A stretch of DNA of 64,000 bases from Cesiribacter sp964504565 (GCA_964504565.1 CAZDEY010000013.1:1-64000), one strand, 5' to 3'; shown: positions 1-8,241, numbered from the stretch's first letter. Program-made: numbers and translations. Notes: a model not told the origin generated them from the sequence alone.

Positions 1-44
1 TCTCTCTCCCCTCAAAACCCCCAACCACTTTCCGTTTGGGTTTG

Positions 45-74
45 CAAAGGTAGGAAAGAAATTTAAATTGGCAA
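45..74 (-). promoter_or_regulatory. Bacteroidota-type promoter, leftward
   Basis: Read on the minus strand, TTG (72-74) is followed after 19 bases by TACCTTTG (45-52). This fits the Bacteroidota primary-sigma consensus of a -33 TTG and a -7 TAnnTTTG. It would start transcription near base 40 toward a gene outside the window. Confidence 0.55.
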
Positions 75-187
75 AAAATAATTTATATTTTTTCGCTTAT
101 TTCAGTTTCTGTTGAATTCCTACCGCTGAATTGTATTGCATTTAAATTTCAAGTTAGCGCCTTACTTTTAAAGCCGCTTTGGTGTTA

Positions 188-219
188 CAAAGGTAGGGAA
201 GTTTTAGTTCAATTGGCAA
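188..219 (-). promoter_or_regulatory. Bacteroidota-type promoter, leftward (second copy)
   Basis: On the minus strand TTG (217-219), 21 bases, then TACCTTTG (188-195). The surroundings resemble the site at 45-74: both have CAAAGGTAGG followed by an AATTGGCAA block about 20 bases on, so the two may be duplicates. Confidence 0.55.
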
Positions 220-308
220 GCTATTTTTTGAAAAAATTTTTTGCCGAAACTTTAAATCTAAACCTTTTCAACCGCTTTCCGTAGCTGACCTTCTGCCTTA
301 ACGGGCTG

Positions 309-340
309 CAAACATACGAGCTTTTTCCTTTCAAATGCAA
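309..340 (-). promoter_or_regulatory. Bacteroidota-type promoter, leftward (third site)
   Basis: On the minus strand TTG (338-340), 21 bases, then TATGTTTG (309-316). It has the same orientation as the two sites further left and lies only about 70 bases past the DAHP synthase stop. Confidence 0.4.
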
Positions 341-409
341 GCCTCTTCCCAAACATTTTTAATCTGGGAAGTGCCGGCATCCTCCATAACCAGAACTACC
401 TATTGAACC

Positions 410-1429
410 TCAATACGTTGCCATTCCTCTACGAAGTTCAATAGTTGCGTTTATTTTTTTAACCATACTTTCACTCTCGGCAAAATTAAGAGTCTGCTGC
501 CCATCACTGGCCGCTTTTTCCGGTACCGGAGCAATCTCTAATATAAGACCATCGGCACCCGACATTATTGAGGCCAGCGCCATTGGTTCTACAAATCGGC
601 GAATACCAATACCGTGGGAAGGATCTACTATAACCGGTAAGTGTGATTTTTCCTTTAAGATTGGCACTGCATTTAAGTCTAATGTATTGCGGCTGGCTTT
701 TTCGTAGGTTCTTATACCTCGTTCACATAATAGTAATTCTTCGTTGCCAGCACTAAAAACATATTCGGCCGAGTAAAGAAGTTCATCTATAGTACCACTT
801 ATACCTCGCTTAATTAAAACCGGCTTATCAACTTTCCCTAGTTCGTCGAGTAGGTTGAAGTTTTGCGTATTGCGCGCCCCTACCTGAAATATATCTACGT
901 ATGGGTACATTTCCTCAATTTGAGCAACCTGCATTACCTCTGAGATAATTTTAATGCCCGCTTCTTGGGCTAACTTATGCCAAAGTTGTAGCCCTTCTTG
1001 CCCCAGCCCCCGAAAAGAGTAGGGCGAGCTCCTGGGTTTATATACGCCACCCCTCATGATTTTAACCCCGGTCTGCTTCAGATGGCCAATAACCGCTCTA
1101 ATTTGGTCCTCACCTTCTATAGAACAGGGGCCAAGCATAACCGAAAAATCATCCGGTCCAATATTTATTCCATCTCCCAGCGAGACCGTACTCCCTTTTA
1201 ATTTCCATTTTGAAGAAACCATTTTAAAATCATCACTGACACGGTGAATGTCCAGGATTCCAGGTAAGTTGCCTAGTCGCCGTATATCGAAAGCCTTTTT
1301 TCCTATACCTACCAGATAATGACCGGATTGGGTTTTCACTTCGGTAATTTTATAACCAAGGTTCTGCGCTTGGTTGCTGATACCCTCTATATGATTGGGA
1401 TTGATGCCGGGTTCTAATTGAATAATCAT
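410..1429 (-). CDS. aroF: 3-deoxy-7-phosphoheptulonate (DAHP) synthase
   Basis: Condenses phosphoenolpyruvate and erythrose 4-phosphate, the first step of the shikimate pathway, in the cytoplasm. The 339-residue protein has an N-terminal ferredoxin-like regulatory region (about residues 1-70) and a TIM-barrel catalytic domain, as in the class I-beta enzymes of Thermotoga type. Visible motifs are GPCSIEG (100-106), KPRSSPYSFRG (131-141), a KRG near 208 and VDPSHG near 267, which bind PEP and metal. The start codon overlaps the trpA stop as TAATG, so the gene is the last cistron of the trp operon and probably shares its attenuation control. Placing it here supplies chorismate precursor when tryptophan is short. 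An AroF/AroG symbol is conventional; the family call is secure. Confidence 0.93.
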   Translation of the reverse strand: MIIQLEPGINPNHIEGISNQAQNLGYKITEVKTQSGHYLVGIGKKAFDIRRLGNLPGILDIHRVSDDFKMVSSKWKLKGSTVSLGDGINIGPDDFSVMLGPCSIEGEDQIRAVIGHLKQTGVKIMRGGVYKPRSSPYSFRGLGQEGLQLWHKLAQEAGIKIISEVMQVAQIEEMYPYVDIFQVGARNTQNFNLLDELGKVDKPVLIKRGISGTIDELLYSAEYVFSAGNEELLLCERGIRTYEKASRNTLDLNAVPILKEKSHLPVIVDPSHGIGIRRFVEPMALASIMSGADGLILEIAPVPEKAASDGQQTLNFAESESMVKKINATIELRRGMATY

Positions 1430-2220
1430 TATCTAATGCTGTTGATGAATTGAGGAATTGATTGGCTGAAGTTGGCTGATTGGCTTAGTACTTTAATAAA
1501 GGCACTACCAATTATGGCTCCGCTGGAATGCTGACTAGCTTGTTCAAAGGTTTGTCGGCTGGAGATTCCAAACCCTATAAGGCACGGATTAGAAAGTTTC
1601 ATTTCGTTTATTCTTTGGAAGTACGCTAGCTGGGCCTCGCTGATTTCGGACTTGGCCCCGGTAATTGCGGCCGAAGAAACCATATAGATAAAACCGCTGC
1701 TTTGCTCATCAATCTGCCGAATTCGTTTCTCGGAAGTTTGGGGAGAAATCAGAAATATATTGTGGAGCTCAAACTGGCTAAATAGCTCTTGGTATTGATC
1801 CTGAAAAACCTGAATAGGCAAATCAGGTAGAATCAGACCACTAATTCCTACTTCCTGAGCCTTAGCGCAAAATTTTTCAATGCCGAACTGAATGATTGGA
1901 TTTAAATAGCCCATTAATACTACCGGTACCGTAATCTGCGACTTAATTTCCGCCAGTTGTTCGAAGAGTTTTTTAATTGTCATTCCGTTTTCTAGCGCCC
2001 GCTGATTACTTTCCTGAATAGTAGGTCCGTCAGCCACCGGATCGGAATACGGCATACCAATTTCTACTATATCCACTCCTGCATTTTGAAGTTCTATCAG
2101 AATTTTCCCCGTATCTTCTAAAGAAGGATAGCCCGCAGTGAAGTATATATTAAGAATGTTATTTTTCTTTTCGCTGAAAACCCGGTCCATCCGGTTACGG
2201 ACTTTATTAATTGTAGCCAT
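1429..2220 (-). CDS. trpA: tryptophan synthase alpha subunit
   Basis: Cleaves indole-3-glycerol phosphate to indole, which is channelled to TrpB. The 263 residues form one TIM barrel. The catalytic pair is visible as Glu53 in VEIGMPYSD and Asp64 in PVADGP, matching Glu49 and Asp60 of the Salmonella enzyme. PLLV-type loop and phosphate-binding segments (GFGISS, GAIIGSAF) are present near the C-terminus. It follows trpB by about 30 bases and its stop overlaps the DAHP synthase start. Length is normal for the family. Confidence 0.96.
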   Translation of the reverse strand: MATINKVRNRMDRVFSEKKNNILNIYFTAGYPSLEDTGKILIELQNAGVDIVEIGMPYSDPVADGPTIQESNQRALENGMTIKKLFEQLAEIKSQITVPVVLMGYLNPIIQFGIEKFCAKAQEVGISGLILPDLPIQVFQDQYQELFSQFELHNIFLISPQTSEKRIRQIDEQSSGFIYMVSSAAITGAKSEISEAQLAYFQRINEMKLSNPCLIGFGISSRQTFEQASQHSSGAIIGSAFIKVLSQSANFSQSIPQFINSIR

Positions 2221-2249
2221 ATCTGTTCTGCTTTATACTGATCTAAGTA

Positions 2250-3449
2250 CTAGTAGCCGCCCCACTTTATATAAGTCTCTAAATCCTTATCCCCCCTACC
2301 GCTCAGGCTGATGATAACAGTATCATCTTTTTTCATATCCATCATATCCAATGCGGCCAGGGCGTGAGCGGTTTCTATTGCCGGAATAATGCCTTCGGTT
2401 TTAGCCAGTAGTATACCGGCCTGCATAGCCTGCTTATCGGTAACGGCATAAAATGTACCCCGGCCACTTTCGAACAGGTGCGCGTGCATGGGCCCTATGC
2501 CCGGATAATCCAGACCGGCACTAATGCTGTAAGGTTCAGTAACCTGACCGTCCTCATCCTGCATTAATAAGGTTTGGCTGCCGTGCAGTACCCCAAATTT
2601 ACCAAGCGCAGTTGTTGCGGCCGTATGCCCGGAGGTAACCCCTTGCCCGGCGGCTTCCACGGCTACCAAATTCACCGAAAGCTCATCTAGATAATGGTAG
2701 TAGGCACCGGCGGCGTTACTTCCGCCCCCTACGCAAGCTACAACGTGAGTAGGCAGTTCTGAACCGGTTTTTTCTTTTAACTGCCAGCGCATCTCTTCGC
2801 TAATTATCGCCTGCAATCGAGCTACCATATCGGGGTACGGGTGCGGGCCAACTACGCTGCCAATTATATAGTGGGTATCATCGGGATTGCTTATCCAGTG
2901 ACGCATAGCCTCGTTGGTAGCATCTTTCAGGGTTTGGCTGCCGCTGGTGGCCGGCCTTACCTCGGCTCCTAAAATGCGCATGCGTTCTACATTGGGCTTC
3001 TGGCGTTCCATATCTACCTTACCCATATACACTATGCACTCTAACCCCATTAGAGCACAAACCGTGGCGGTTGCTACGCCGTGCTGACCCGCGCCGGTTT
3101 CAGCAATGATTTTTTTCTTCCCTAGCGCTTTTGCTATTAAAATTTGCCCAACCGTATTATTAACCTTATGGGCACCAGTATGGCACAAATCTTCCCGCTT
3201 AAGGTAAATGGTAGCGCCGTATTTCTCGGATAATCGTTTGGCTAGATACAGTGGTGTCGGTCGCCCAACGAAATCTTTTAGTAAACCCAAATACTCATTT
3301 TTAAACTCCGGACTATTCAGGATCTTCAGGTAATTTTCCTGCAGCTCTTCTACATTAGGGTAGAGCATTTCTGGAATAAAGCTGCCGCCGAAGCGTCCGT
3401 AGTACCCTCGCGCATCGGCCTGGTACGACATATTTTCAGTTAAGCTCAT
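2250..3449 (-). CDS. trpB: tryptophan synthase beta subunit
   Basis: PLP enzyme that joins indole and serine to give tryptophan, in complex with TrpA. The 399-residue protein has the Schiff-base lysine in HKVNNTVGQ (Lys95), the phosphate-binding GGGSNA loop near residue 239 and the usual GRGDKDLET-like C-terminus. The start codon overlaps the trpF stop as ATGA, which supports translational coupling. It is the canonical TrpB1 type, in line with its place directly before trpA. Confidence 0.97.
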   Translation of the reverse strand: MSLTENMSYQADARGYYGRFGGSFIPEMLYPNVEELQENYLKILNSPEFKNEYLGLLKDFVGRPTPLYLAKRLSEKYGATIYLKREDLCHTGAHKVNNTVGQILIAKALGKKKIIAETGAGQHGVATATVCALMGLECIVYMGKVDMERQKPNVERMRILGAEVRPATSGSQTLKDATNEAMRHWISNPDDTHYIIGSVVGPHPYPDMVARLQAIISEEMRWQLKEKTGSELPTHVVACVGGGSNAAGAYYHYLDELSVNLVAVEAAGQGVTSGHTAATTALGKFGVLHGSQTLLMQDEDGQVTEPYSISAGLDYPGIGPMHAHLFESGRGTFYAVTDKQAMQAGILLAKTEGIIPAIETAHALAALDMMDMKKDDTVIISLSGRGDKDLETYIKWGGY

Positions 3450-4087
3450 TTATTTTCTTTTTTAATATCTTGAATGAATTGGGAAAGCTGAGCTGAATCT
3501 TTGATTGCCGGTTCAATTTCGAACCGGCTATTAACATCCACGCCCCATAGTTTAGGGTGTTCTAGCTGATTAATCTCTTCGCTATGTTCAGGTCCAATAC
3601 CGCCACTTAATATGAAGGGGGCACTATAAGGATATTCTTCTAGAGCCGACCAACTGAACCGCTGGCCACTGCCCCCGTGACCGGCGGTTTTGGTATCAAA
3701 TAAGAATGCATTTACTAAACCGTCAAACTTCCCCATCTGCTCAATTGGCAATTCAGTCTCTACTGAAAACACTTTCCAGACTTTTAAATTCCGTTCCTTA
3801 AGTTTTTGCACTAACTCAGGCGTTTCCTGGCCATGAAGTTGAATAACCTGTAAGTTCAGGGTGTCGGCCACTTTAGTTATTTCTTCGAAATCAGAATTAA
3901 CAAATACTCCGACTTTCCGGATACTTTCCAAATTATTGTTTTGACTGGTTAGGGTTTTCTTGAGTTCATCAGGAGCTACGTAGCGGGGGCTTTTCTTATA
4001 GAAAATAAATCCCATATAATCCGGTCTTAGATAAGAAACCGCAGCTATGTTCTTGGCCTCCCGCATACCGCAAACCTTTACCATCAT
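3446..4087 (-). CDS. trpF: phosphoribosylanthranilate isomerase
   Basis: Amadori rearrangement of phosphoribosylanthranilate to CdRP, the third step of tryptophan synthesis. The 213-residue TIM barrel begins with VKVCGMR, holding the catalytic Cys6, and has the general acid Asp in FDTKTAGHGGSG near residue 131. SGGIGPEH and GVDVNSRFE form the phosphate-binding end. It overlaps trpC upstream and trpB downstream by four bases each. Unlike the trpC-trpF fusion of enterobacteria, the two enzymes are separate here. Confidence 0.95.
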   Translation of the reverse strand: MMVKVCGMREAKNIAAVSYLRPDYMGFIFYKKSPRYVAPDELKKTLTSQNNNLESIRKVGVFVNSDFEEITKVADTLNLQVIQLHGQETPELVQKLKERNLKVWKVFSVETELPIEQMGKFDGLVNAFLFDTKTAGHGGSGQRFSWSALEEYPYSAPFILSGGIGPEHSEEINQLEHPKLWGVDVNSRFEIEPAIKDSAQLSQFIQDIKKENK

Positions 4088-4890
4088 ACTTTTTGGGCCT
4101 TTAGCTGATTAACCTTTAGAATAAAAGTATGGGCCGCCTGAGCCGGCTGACCGGCCTTCATAAAATTTTCCCCTACCAAAAACCCCTGATAGCCGTACTC
4201 CTGCAATTCTACTACCAACTCCGGCTGGCTTATGCCGCTCTCGCTAACTTTAACAAAAGTGTCCGGTATATGCTTGGCCAGTTGCTTACTTAGCTCAACC
4301 GAAGTTTCGAAGGTTTTAAGATTACGGTTATTTACTCCAATCAAATCAATTTCCGGATGAAGGTTGGCTTCTAACTCTTCCCGGCTATGTACTTCCATCA
4401 GTACTTCCAGGTTCAGGCTTTTGGCAAATGCGGCTAATTCTCTGAGCTTGCTGGGTTCCAGAGCCGCAGCGATAAGCAAGATGGCATCAGCACCAATGCT
4501 GCGCGCTTCAATTATCTGGTATTCATCAATAATAAAATCTTTGCGAAGGATTGGGCAAAAGTTATACGTACGAGCCTGAATTAAATCTTCGTTGCTACCG
4601 CCAAAAAATTCAGAATCGGTAAGAATACTTAGAGCCGATGCCCCCGCTTGCATATACCCAATGGTGGTATCTTCTACCGAGGCGTACTGGTTAATATCGC
4701 CTTTGGAGGGAGAGCGCCGCTTAAACTCGGCTATAACGCCTGACTTATCGTCTCGGGTTATATATTTTTTCATACTAACCGGCGTACTATCGAAGTAAAT
4801 GCTTTTTTCAAGCAGGCGGGTTGGGTACAGGCTAATTCGCTCGGCTACCTCAGCTTTTTTATGATTAATTATTTTTTCCAGGATATCCAT
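4084..4890 (-). CDS. trpC: indole-3-glycerol phosphate synthase
   Basis: Closes the indole ring from CdRP with loss of CO2 and water. The 268 residues form a TIM barrel with the substrate-binding motif EFKRRSPSKG (about 55-64), the catalytic lysine in LRKDFIID and the segments GVNNRNLKTF and VSESGI. It follows trpD by one base after the stop and overlaps trpF by four bases. Family length is normal. Confidence 0.96.
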   Translation of the reverse strand: MDILEKIINHKKAEVAERISLYPTRLLEKSIYFDSTPVSMKKYITRDDKSGVIAEFKRRSPSKGDINQYASVEDTTIGYMQAGASALSILTDSEFFGGSNEDLIQARTYNFCPILRKDFIIDEYQIIEARSIGADAILLIAAALEPSKLRELAAFAKSLNLEVLMEVHSREELEANLHPEIDLIGVNNRNLKTFETSVELSKQLAKHIPDTFVKVSESGISQPELVVELQEYGYQGFLVGENFMKAGQPAQAAHTFILKVNQLKAQKV

Positions 4891-4891
4891 A

Positions 4892-5878
4892 TTAAGCAGC
4901 TATAAGTTTTTTGAATGAATTTAGGGCGGCTCCGCTCTCCAGGCTGGTGCGGGCCGCCGTTACGCCTTGCTCTAAAGTACAGCCCTGAGCCACACTCAGG
5001 GCCAGACCGGAGTTGGCTAATACCGCCGCTTGCTGGGCCTCGGTACCTCTTTTTTCCAGAATATTTGTAAAAATTTTTGCGCTCTCCTCTATAGTACCAC
5101 CACCAAAAAGTTGGTTTTCCTCCAAGCGGGGTAGGTTAAAATCTTGCGGGCTGAGCATCTGTTCACTATCTGGCTTGTACACTTTAGCGGCGCTGGTTAG
5201 GCTTATTTCATCGTAGCCATCCAGCGAGTGCACTATGGCAAACGATTTATTGGTTTGCTGATATAAATAAGCATACAGACGGGCCAACTGTAAATTGAAT
5301 ACGCCCACTAGCTGATTCTTCGGTTGGGCCGGATTTACCATTGGCCCCAGCATATTAAAGAAAGTCTTCACCCCTAGTTCCCTTCTGACCGGTGCTACGT
5401 TTTTCATGGCAGGGTGAAACAGCGGGGCGTGGAGAAAACAAATATTAGCCTCATCGAGCTGCTTTTTAATTTTGCTTTCATCACTGGTAAAATTGTAGCC
5501 AAAATGGGCTAACAAATTACTGGAACCACAGGCTGATGAAACGCCATTATTACCGTGTTTAGCTACGGCCTGCCCCGCACCGGCTACAATAAACGCACTA
5601 AGCGTGCTAATATTAAAAGTGTCTTTACCATCACCGCCGGTACCGCATAAATCTATGGGGTTAAAGTCATCCAGGTTCAGCGGCACGCACAGTTCCAGCA
5701 TAGCCTCCTGAAAGCCTTTTAGCTCTTCTACCGTTATCGTCCGCATTAAATATACCGTTAGAAAGGCGGCCATTTGGCTTACGTTGAACTCGCCTTTAGC
5801 TAACCGATGTAGCACATTACGGGCAGTTTCTTTGTCTAACTCCTGGTGGTCTATCAGCTTGTTAAGTATCTCGCGCAT
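4892..5878 (-). CDS. trpD: anthranilate phosphoribosyltransferase
   Basis: Transfers phosphoribose from PRPP to anthranilate. The 328-residue protein shows the PRPP-binding glycine loop CGTGGDGKDTFN (78-89), KHGN (107-110) and the helical N-terminal domain (1-65) of nucleoside phosphorylase class III folds. It is not fused to TrpG, unlike in enterobacteria. A gap of 113 bases, the largest inside the operon, separates it from trpG. Confidence 0.96.
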   Translation of the reverse strand: MREILNKLIDHQELDKETARNVLHRLAKGEFNVSQMAAFLTVYLMRTITVEELKGFQEAMLELCVPLNLDDFNPIDLCGTGGDGKDTFNISTLSAFIVAGAGQAVAKHGNNGVSSACGSSNLLAHFGYNFTSDESKIKKQLDEANICFLHAPLFHPAMKNVAPVRRELGVKTFFNMLGPMVNPAQPKNQLVGVFNLQLARLYAYLYQQTNKSFAIVHSLDGYDEISLTSAAKVYKPDSEQMLSPQDFNLPRLEENQLFGGGTIEESAKIFTNILEKRGTEAQQAAVLANSGLALSVAQGCTLEQGVTAARTSLESGAALNSFKKLIAA

Positions 5879-5977
5879 TTATATCTGGCTTATTTCTTTA
5901 CAGCACTTTTTATTCTGTTTACTTCGGCCAATAATAGGCCTAAAAGTTAGCCCACACTCGATAAGAGGCGAGCGAAG

Positions 5978-5997
5978 GACTAAAGCTTACTTTAGTC
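5978..5997 (-). other. Hairpin at the end of trpG
   Basis: GACTAAAG and CTTTAGTC (5978-5985 and 5990-5997) form a perfect eight-base-pair stem with a four-base loop that covers the trpG stop codon. No T-run follows on the minus strand, so it is not a typical terminator; it could mark an mRNA processing or stability site between trpEG and trpDCFBA. A second short palindrome (GGCC AATAATA GGCC) lies at about 5926-5940. Confidence 0.35.
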
Positions 5998-6567
5998 GCA
6001 ATACAGCAACCAATTTTTTATCATTTCGTGCCCAAATTCGGTAAGCACACTTTCCGGGTGAAACTGCACCCCCCGAACATTAAACTCCTTATGTTTAATT
6101 GCCATTACACACCCATCGGGACTTTGCGCAGTAATTTCCAATGGAATTTCAGCCGTTATGCTATCGGGCACTACCGTCCAGCTATGGTAGCGGCCCACAT
6201 TAAATGGTTGCGGCATATTTTTAAATAAGCCATCGCCGGAAATTGGGTAGCAGGCGGCGGCAATGCCGTGTTGAACTTCCTTCAAATTCATAAGCTCGGC
6301 CCCAAAAGCTTCCGCTATAGCCTGGTGGCCTAAGCATACGCCCAGAATATTCTTAAAGGATGAAAATTTCTCAATTACCTGAGGCATTAACCCAGCTTCA
6401 TTCGGAATACCCGGACCCGGTGACAACAGTATGTGGGAGTATTCGTCTACTTCATCCAGATCGAATTTATCATTGCGGGCTACTTTAAAATCCAAATCCC
6501 GTTCGCGCAGCATATGCACCAGGTTATAGGTGAAGCTATCGTAATTATCTACTACAAAAATTTTCAT
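5992..6567 (-). CDS. trpG: anthranilate synthase glutamine amidotransferase component
   Basis: Provides ammonia from glutamine to TrpE. The 191-residue class I amidotransferase has the nucleophile Cys78 in GVCLGHQ, the oxyanion motif SPGPG near 50, and the His-Glu pair in FHPESV near the C-terminus. Its start overlaps the trpE stop by four bases, as expected for partners made in equal amounts. PabA activity for folate synthesis is possible in addition and cannot be judged from sequence. Confidence 0.95.
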   Translation of the reverse strand: MKIFVVDNYDSFTYNLVHMLRERDLDFKVARNDKFDLDEVDEYSHILLSPGPGIPNEAGLMPQVIEKFSSFKNILGVCLGHQAIAEAFGAELMNLKEVQHGIAAACYPISGDGLFKNMPQPFNVGRYHSWTVVPDSITAEIPLEITAQSPDGCVMAIKHKEFNVRGVQFHPESVLTEFGHEMIKNWLLYCD

Positions 6568-7991
6568 GACTGACGAATTTTGACGGCCATTTGCAGGGCA
6601 GCCCGTAGTGCACCAAGCTTATTTTTTACTTCCTGGAGTTCGTTTTCCGGAATGCTTTTGGCCACCACACCCGCGCCGGCCTGAAAAGTAAGCTCATGGT
6701 CTTTGCTCAGGAAGGAACGGATCATGATGGCGTGGTTAAACTCCCCGTTGAAGCCCATATAGCCAATGGCACCCCCGTAAAAACTGCGCGGATGCTTCTC
6801 GTACTGATTGATTAATTGTAAGGCCCGGTGTTTAGGGGCACCACTAAGCGTACCGGCCGGAAAGGTATCGGCCACTACCTGAACCGGGTTGCTATTTGGA
6901 CTTAACTGAGCAGTAACGTGAGATACCAGGTGAATTACGTGGGAGAAGAACTGAATTTCCTTGAAGGTGGCAACCTTAACCTCCTGCCCGTGCCGGCTTA
7001 AATCATTACGGGCTAAATCTACCAACATTACGTGTTCACTACTTTCCTTTTCATCGTCAGCCAACTTACGGGCCTGAATGGCATCTTCCTCATCGTTACC
7101 GGAACGCTTATACGTGCCGGCAATCGGGAAGATATTTGCCTGATTATTACTTATAACCAACTGGGCTTCCGGGGAAGAGCCCATTAAACGGAAGTTTCCA
7201 TAGTCAAAATAGAAGAGGTAGGGCGAAGGGTTAATACTTCTTAAGGCACGGTACACATTGAAATCGTCACCCTTAAATTTTTGCCTAAACGAACGGCTCA
7301 GAACAATTTGGAACACATCGCCGCGCAGGCAATGTTCAATACCCTTCTCTACCATAGCCATGTAATCGCCGTCGGTAAGCGGGCTAAATTCCTCCCCTTC
7401 TAAATCGAAGGTAAAGGCAGGTAAGTTTTTACTTTGAAGAATATTATTAATTTCATCGAAGCCTCTGGCCTTTTCCCCATCAGGAAAGTGCTCAAACAAG
7501 TAAAGCGTATTTCGGAAATGATCGATTACAATGACGTACCGAAAAACATTATACTGCACTTGCGGAATACGGGTGCTATTGCTGATGTCCACATCCTCAA
7601 AATATTGAACGGCCTCGTAGCCTAAATACCCAAACAGCCCGTTAGTTGCAAAATTAAATTGGGGGGCATCGGTTTTAAAACTTCCGGCAAACCTAGCTAT
7701 TTCTTCTACCACCGAAACCCCTTCCGCAATGTCCAATTCTTGTAGGGTCTGGCCCGGGTAATCTACATAGATTTTATTCTCGGCAAGTTTAAAACCGGCT
7801 AGAGGCTCCAGACAAATATAGCTGTAGCTATTATCTGCCGAATGGTAGTCGGAGCTTTCCAGCATAATAGTATTGGCATACTTATCCCGTAGTTTCAGAT
7901 ACAGGCTTACCGGAGTTTGCACATCGGCCAGTTGCTGCTGGTAATTGGTGTGCAAGGTAATTGTTTTAGATGTTGTCAGTGTTTCGTCCAT
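6564..7991 (-). CDS. trpE: anthranilate synthase component I
   Basis: Converts chorismate to anthranilate using ammonia from TrpG. The chorismate-binding domain fills the C-terminal half, with the motifs VFQIVLSRSF, NPSPYLFY, IAGTYKRSG, DLARND, AGTLSGAPK and YGGAIGYMG. I place the start at the ATG at 7991 (MDETLTTS, 475 residues). An in-frame TTG at 8003 would add four residues but lies almost in the T-run of the attenuator. The gene follows the attenuator by 13 bases and is the first structural gene of the operon. No Shine-Dalgarno motif is seen. Confidence 0.95.
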   Translation of the reverse strand: MDETLTTSKTITLHTNYQQQLADVQTPVSLYLKLRDKYANTIMLESSDYHSADNSYSYICLEPLAGFKLAENKIYVDYPGQTLQELDIAEGVSVVEEIARFAGSFKTDAPQFNFATNGLFGYLGYEAVQYFEDVDISNSTRIPQVQYNVFRYVIVIDHFRNTLYLFEHFPDGEKARGFDEINNILQSKNLPAFTFDLEGEEFSPLTDGDYMAMVEKGIEHCLRGDVFQIVLSRSFRQKFKGDDFNVYRALRSINPSPYLFYFDYGNFRLMGSSPEAQLVISNNQANIFPIAGTYKRSGNDEEDAIQARKLADDEKESSEHVMLVDLARNDLSRHGQEVKVATFKEIQFFSHVIHLVSHVTAQLSPNSNPVQVVADTFPAGTLSGAPKHRALQLINQYEKHPRSFYGGAIGYMGFNGEFNHAIMIRSFLSKDHELTFQAGAGVVAKSIPENELQEVKNKLGALRAALQMAVKIRQS

Positions 7992-8004
7992 TGAAATGGG
8001 CAAT

Positions 8005-8034
8005 AAAAAAGCCTACTGTTGGTGAACAGTAGGC
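8005..8034 (-). terminator. trp operon attenuator (intrinsic terminator)
   Basis: On the minus strand GCCTACTGTT, loop CACC, AACAGTAGGC (8034 to 8011) forms a perfect ten-base-pair stem followed by six T residues (8010-8005), 13 bases before trpE. The left arm and loop contain ACTGTTCAC (8030-8022), the exact complement of GTGAACAGT (8072-8064) at the end of the leader peptide gene, so a nine-base-pair antiterminator can form instead. A further hairpin CTTTCGA-TCT-TCGAAAG (8088-8072) can occupy the same strand. These are the three alternative pairings of ribosome-mediated attenuation. Confidence 0.88.
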
Positions 8035-8068
8035 TTACTATATTTTATAATTAAGCATAGAGGACTGT

Positions 8069-8125
8069 TCACTTTCGAAGATCGAAAGCGTGCCACCATG
8101 CCATATGAATGCTTGTCATTTTCAT
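8069..8125 (-). CDS. trpL: trp operon leader peptide
   Basis: An 18-codon reading frame, MKMTSIHMAWWHAFDLRK, ends just before the attenuator. Codons 10 and 11 (8098-8093) are tandem TGG, a very rare codon in such a short frame. The last seven codons form a hairpin (8088-8072) with one arm reaching the stop codon. A ribosome stalled at the Trp codons would cover the left arm and free GTGAACAGT to pair with the terminator arm, letting transcription continue into trpE; a ribosome that reaches the stop would block that pairing and let the terminator form. Evidence is positional and structural; no homology search was possible. Confidence 0.85.
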   Translation of the reverse strand: MKMTSIHMAWWHAFDLRK

Positions 8126-8135
8126 TTTGTAGTAC

Positions 8136-8165
8136 CAAAGTAAAGCCTGAACAGCTAATAACCAA
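8136..8165 (-). promoter_or_regulatory. Putative trp operon promoter
   Basis: On the minus strand TTG (8163-8165), 20 bases, TACTTTG (8136-8142), one base short of the TAnnTTTG consensus. Transcription would begin only a few bases before the leader peptide ATG at 8125, giving a very short 5' leader. Confidence 0.5.
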
Positions 8166-8180
8166 TTAGTATTGAAGAAA

Positions 8181-8213
8181 AAAATAAAAAAACCACCTGA
8201 AACAGGTGGTTTT
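8181..8213 (-). terminator. Terminator of the M13 peptidase gene
   Basis: AAACCACCTG and CAGGTGGTTT arms (8189-8213, three-base loop) followed on the minus strand by a T-rich run (8190-8181). It lies 28 bases past the peptidase stop and insulates the trp promoter from read-through. Confidence 0.85.
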
Positions 8214-8241
8214 CAATTTGTACTTAAATTAGTTTAAGCAA

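Larger units (their letters stand above)
1..409. other. Intergenic region with tandem leftward promoter-like sites
   Basis: No gene is seen between the window edge and the end of the DAHP synthase gene. The stretch is AT-rich and carries three minus-strand promoter-like sites of Bacteroidota type, listed separately. A hairpin at 345-371 (arms CTTCCCA and TGGGAAG) lies just past the DAHP synthase stop, but no T-run follows it on the minus strand, so it is only a weak terminator candidate for the trp operon. The gene driven by the promoters lies left of the window and cannot be identified. Confidence 0.6.

Noticed and set aside
345..371. Hairpin as terminator of the trp operon
   Set aside because: Seven-base-pair stem with a long loop and no T-run; too weak to call.
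7992..8003. TTG start four codons upstream of the trpE ATG
   Set aside because: It would begin immediately after the attenuator T-run; the ATG at 7991 is a better start and keeps a short leader.
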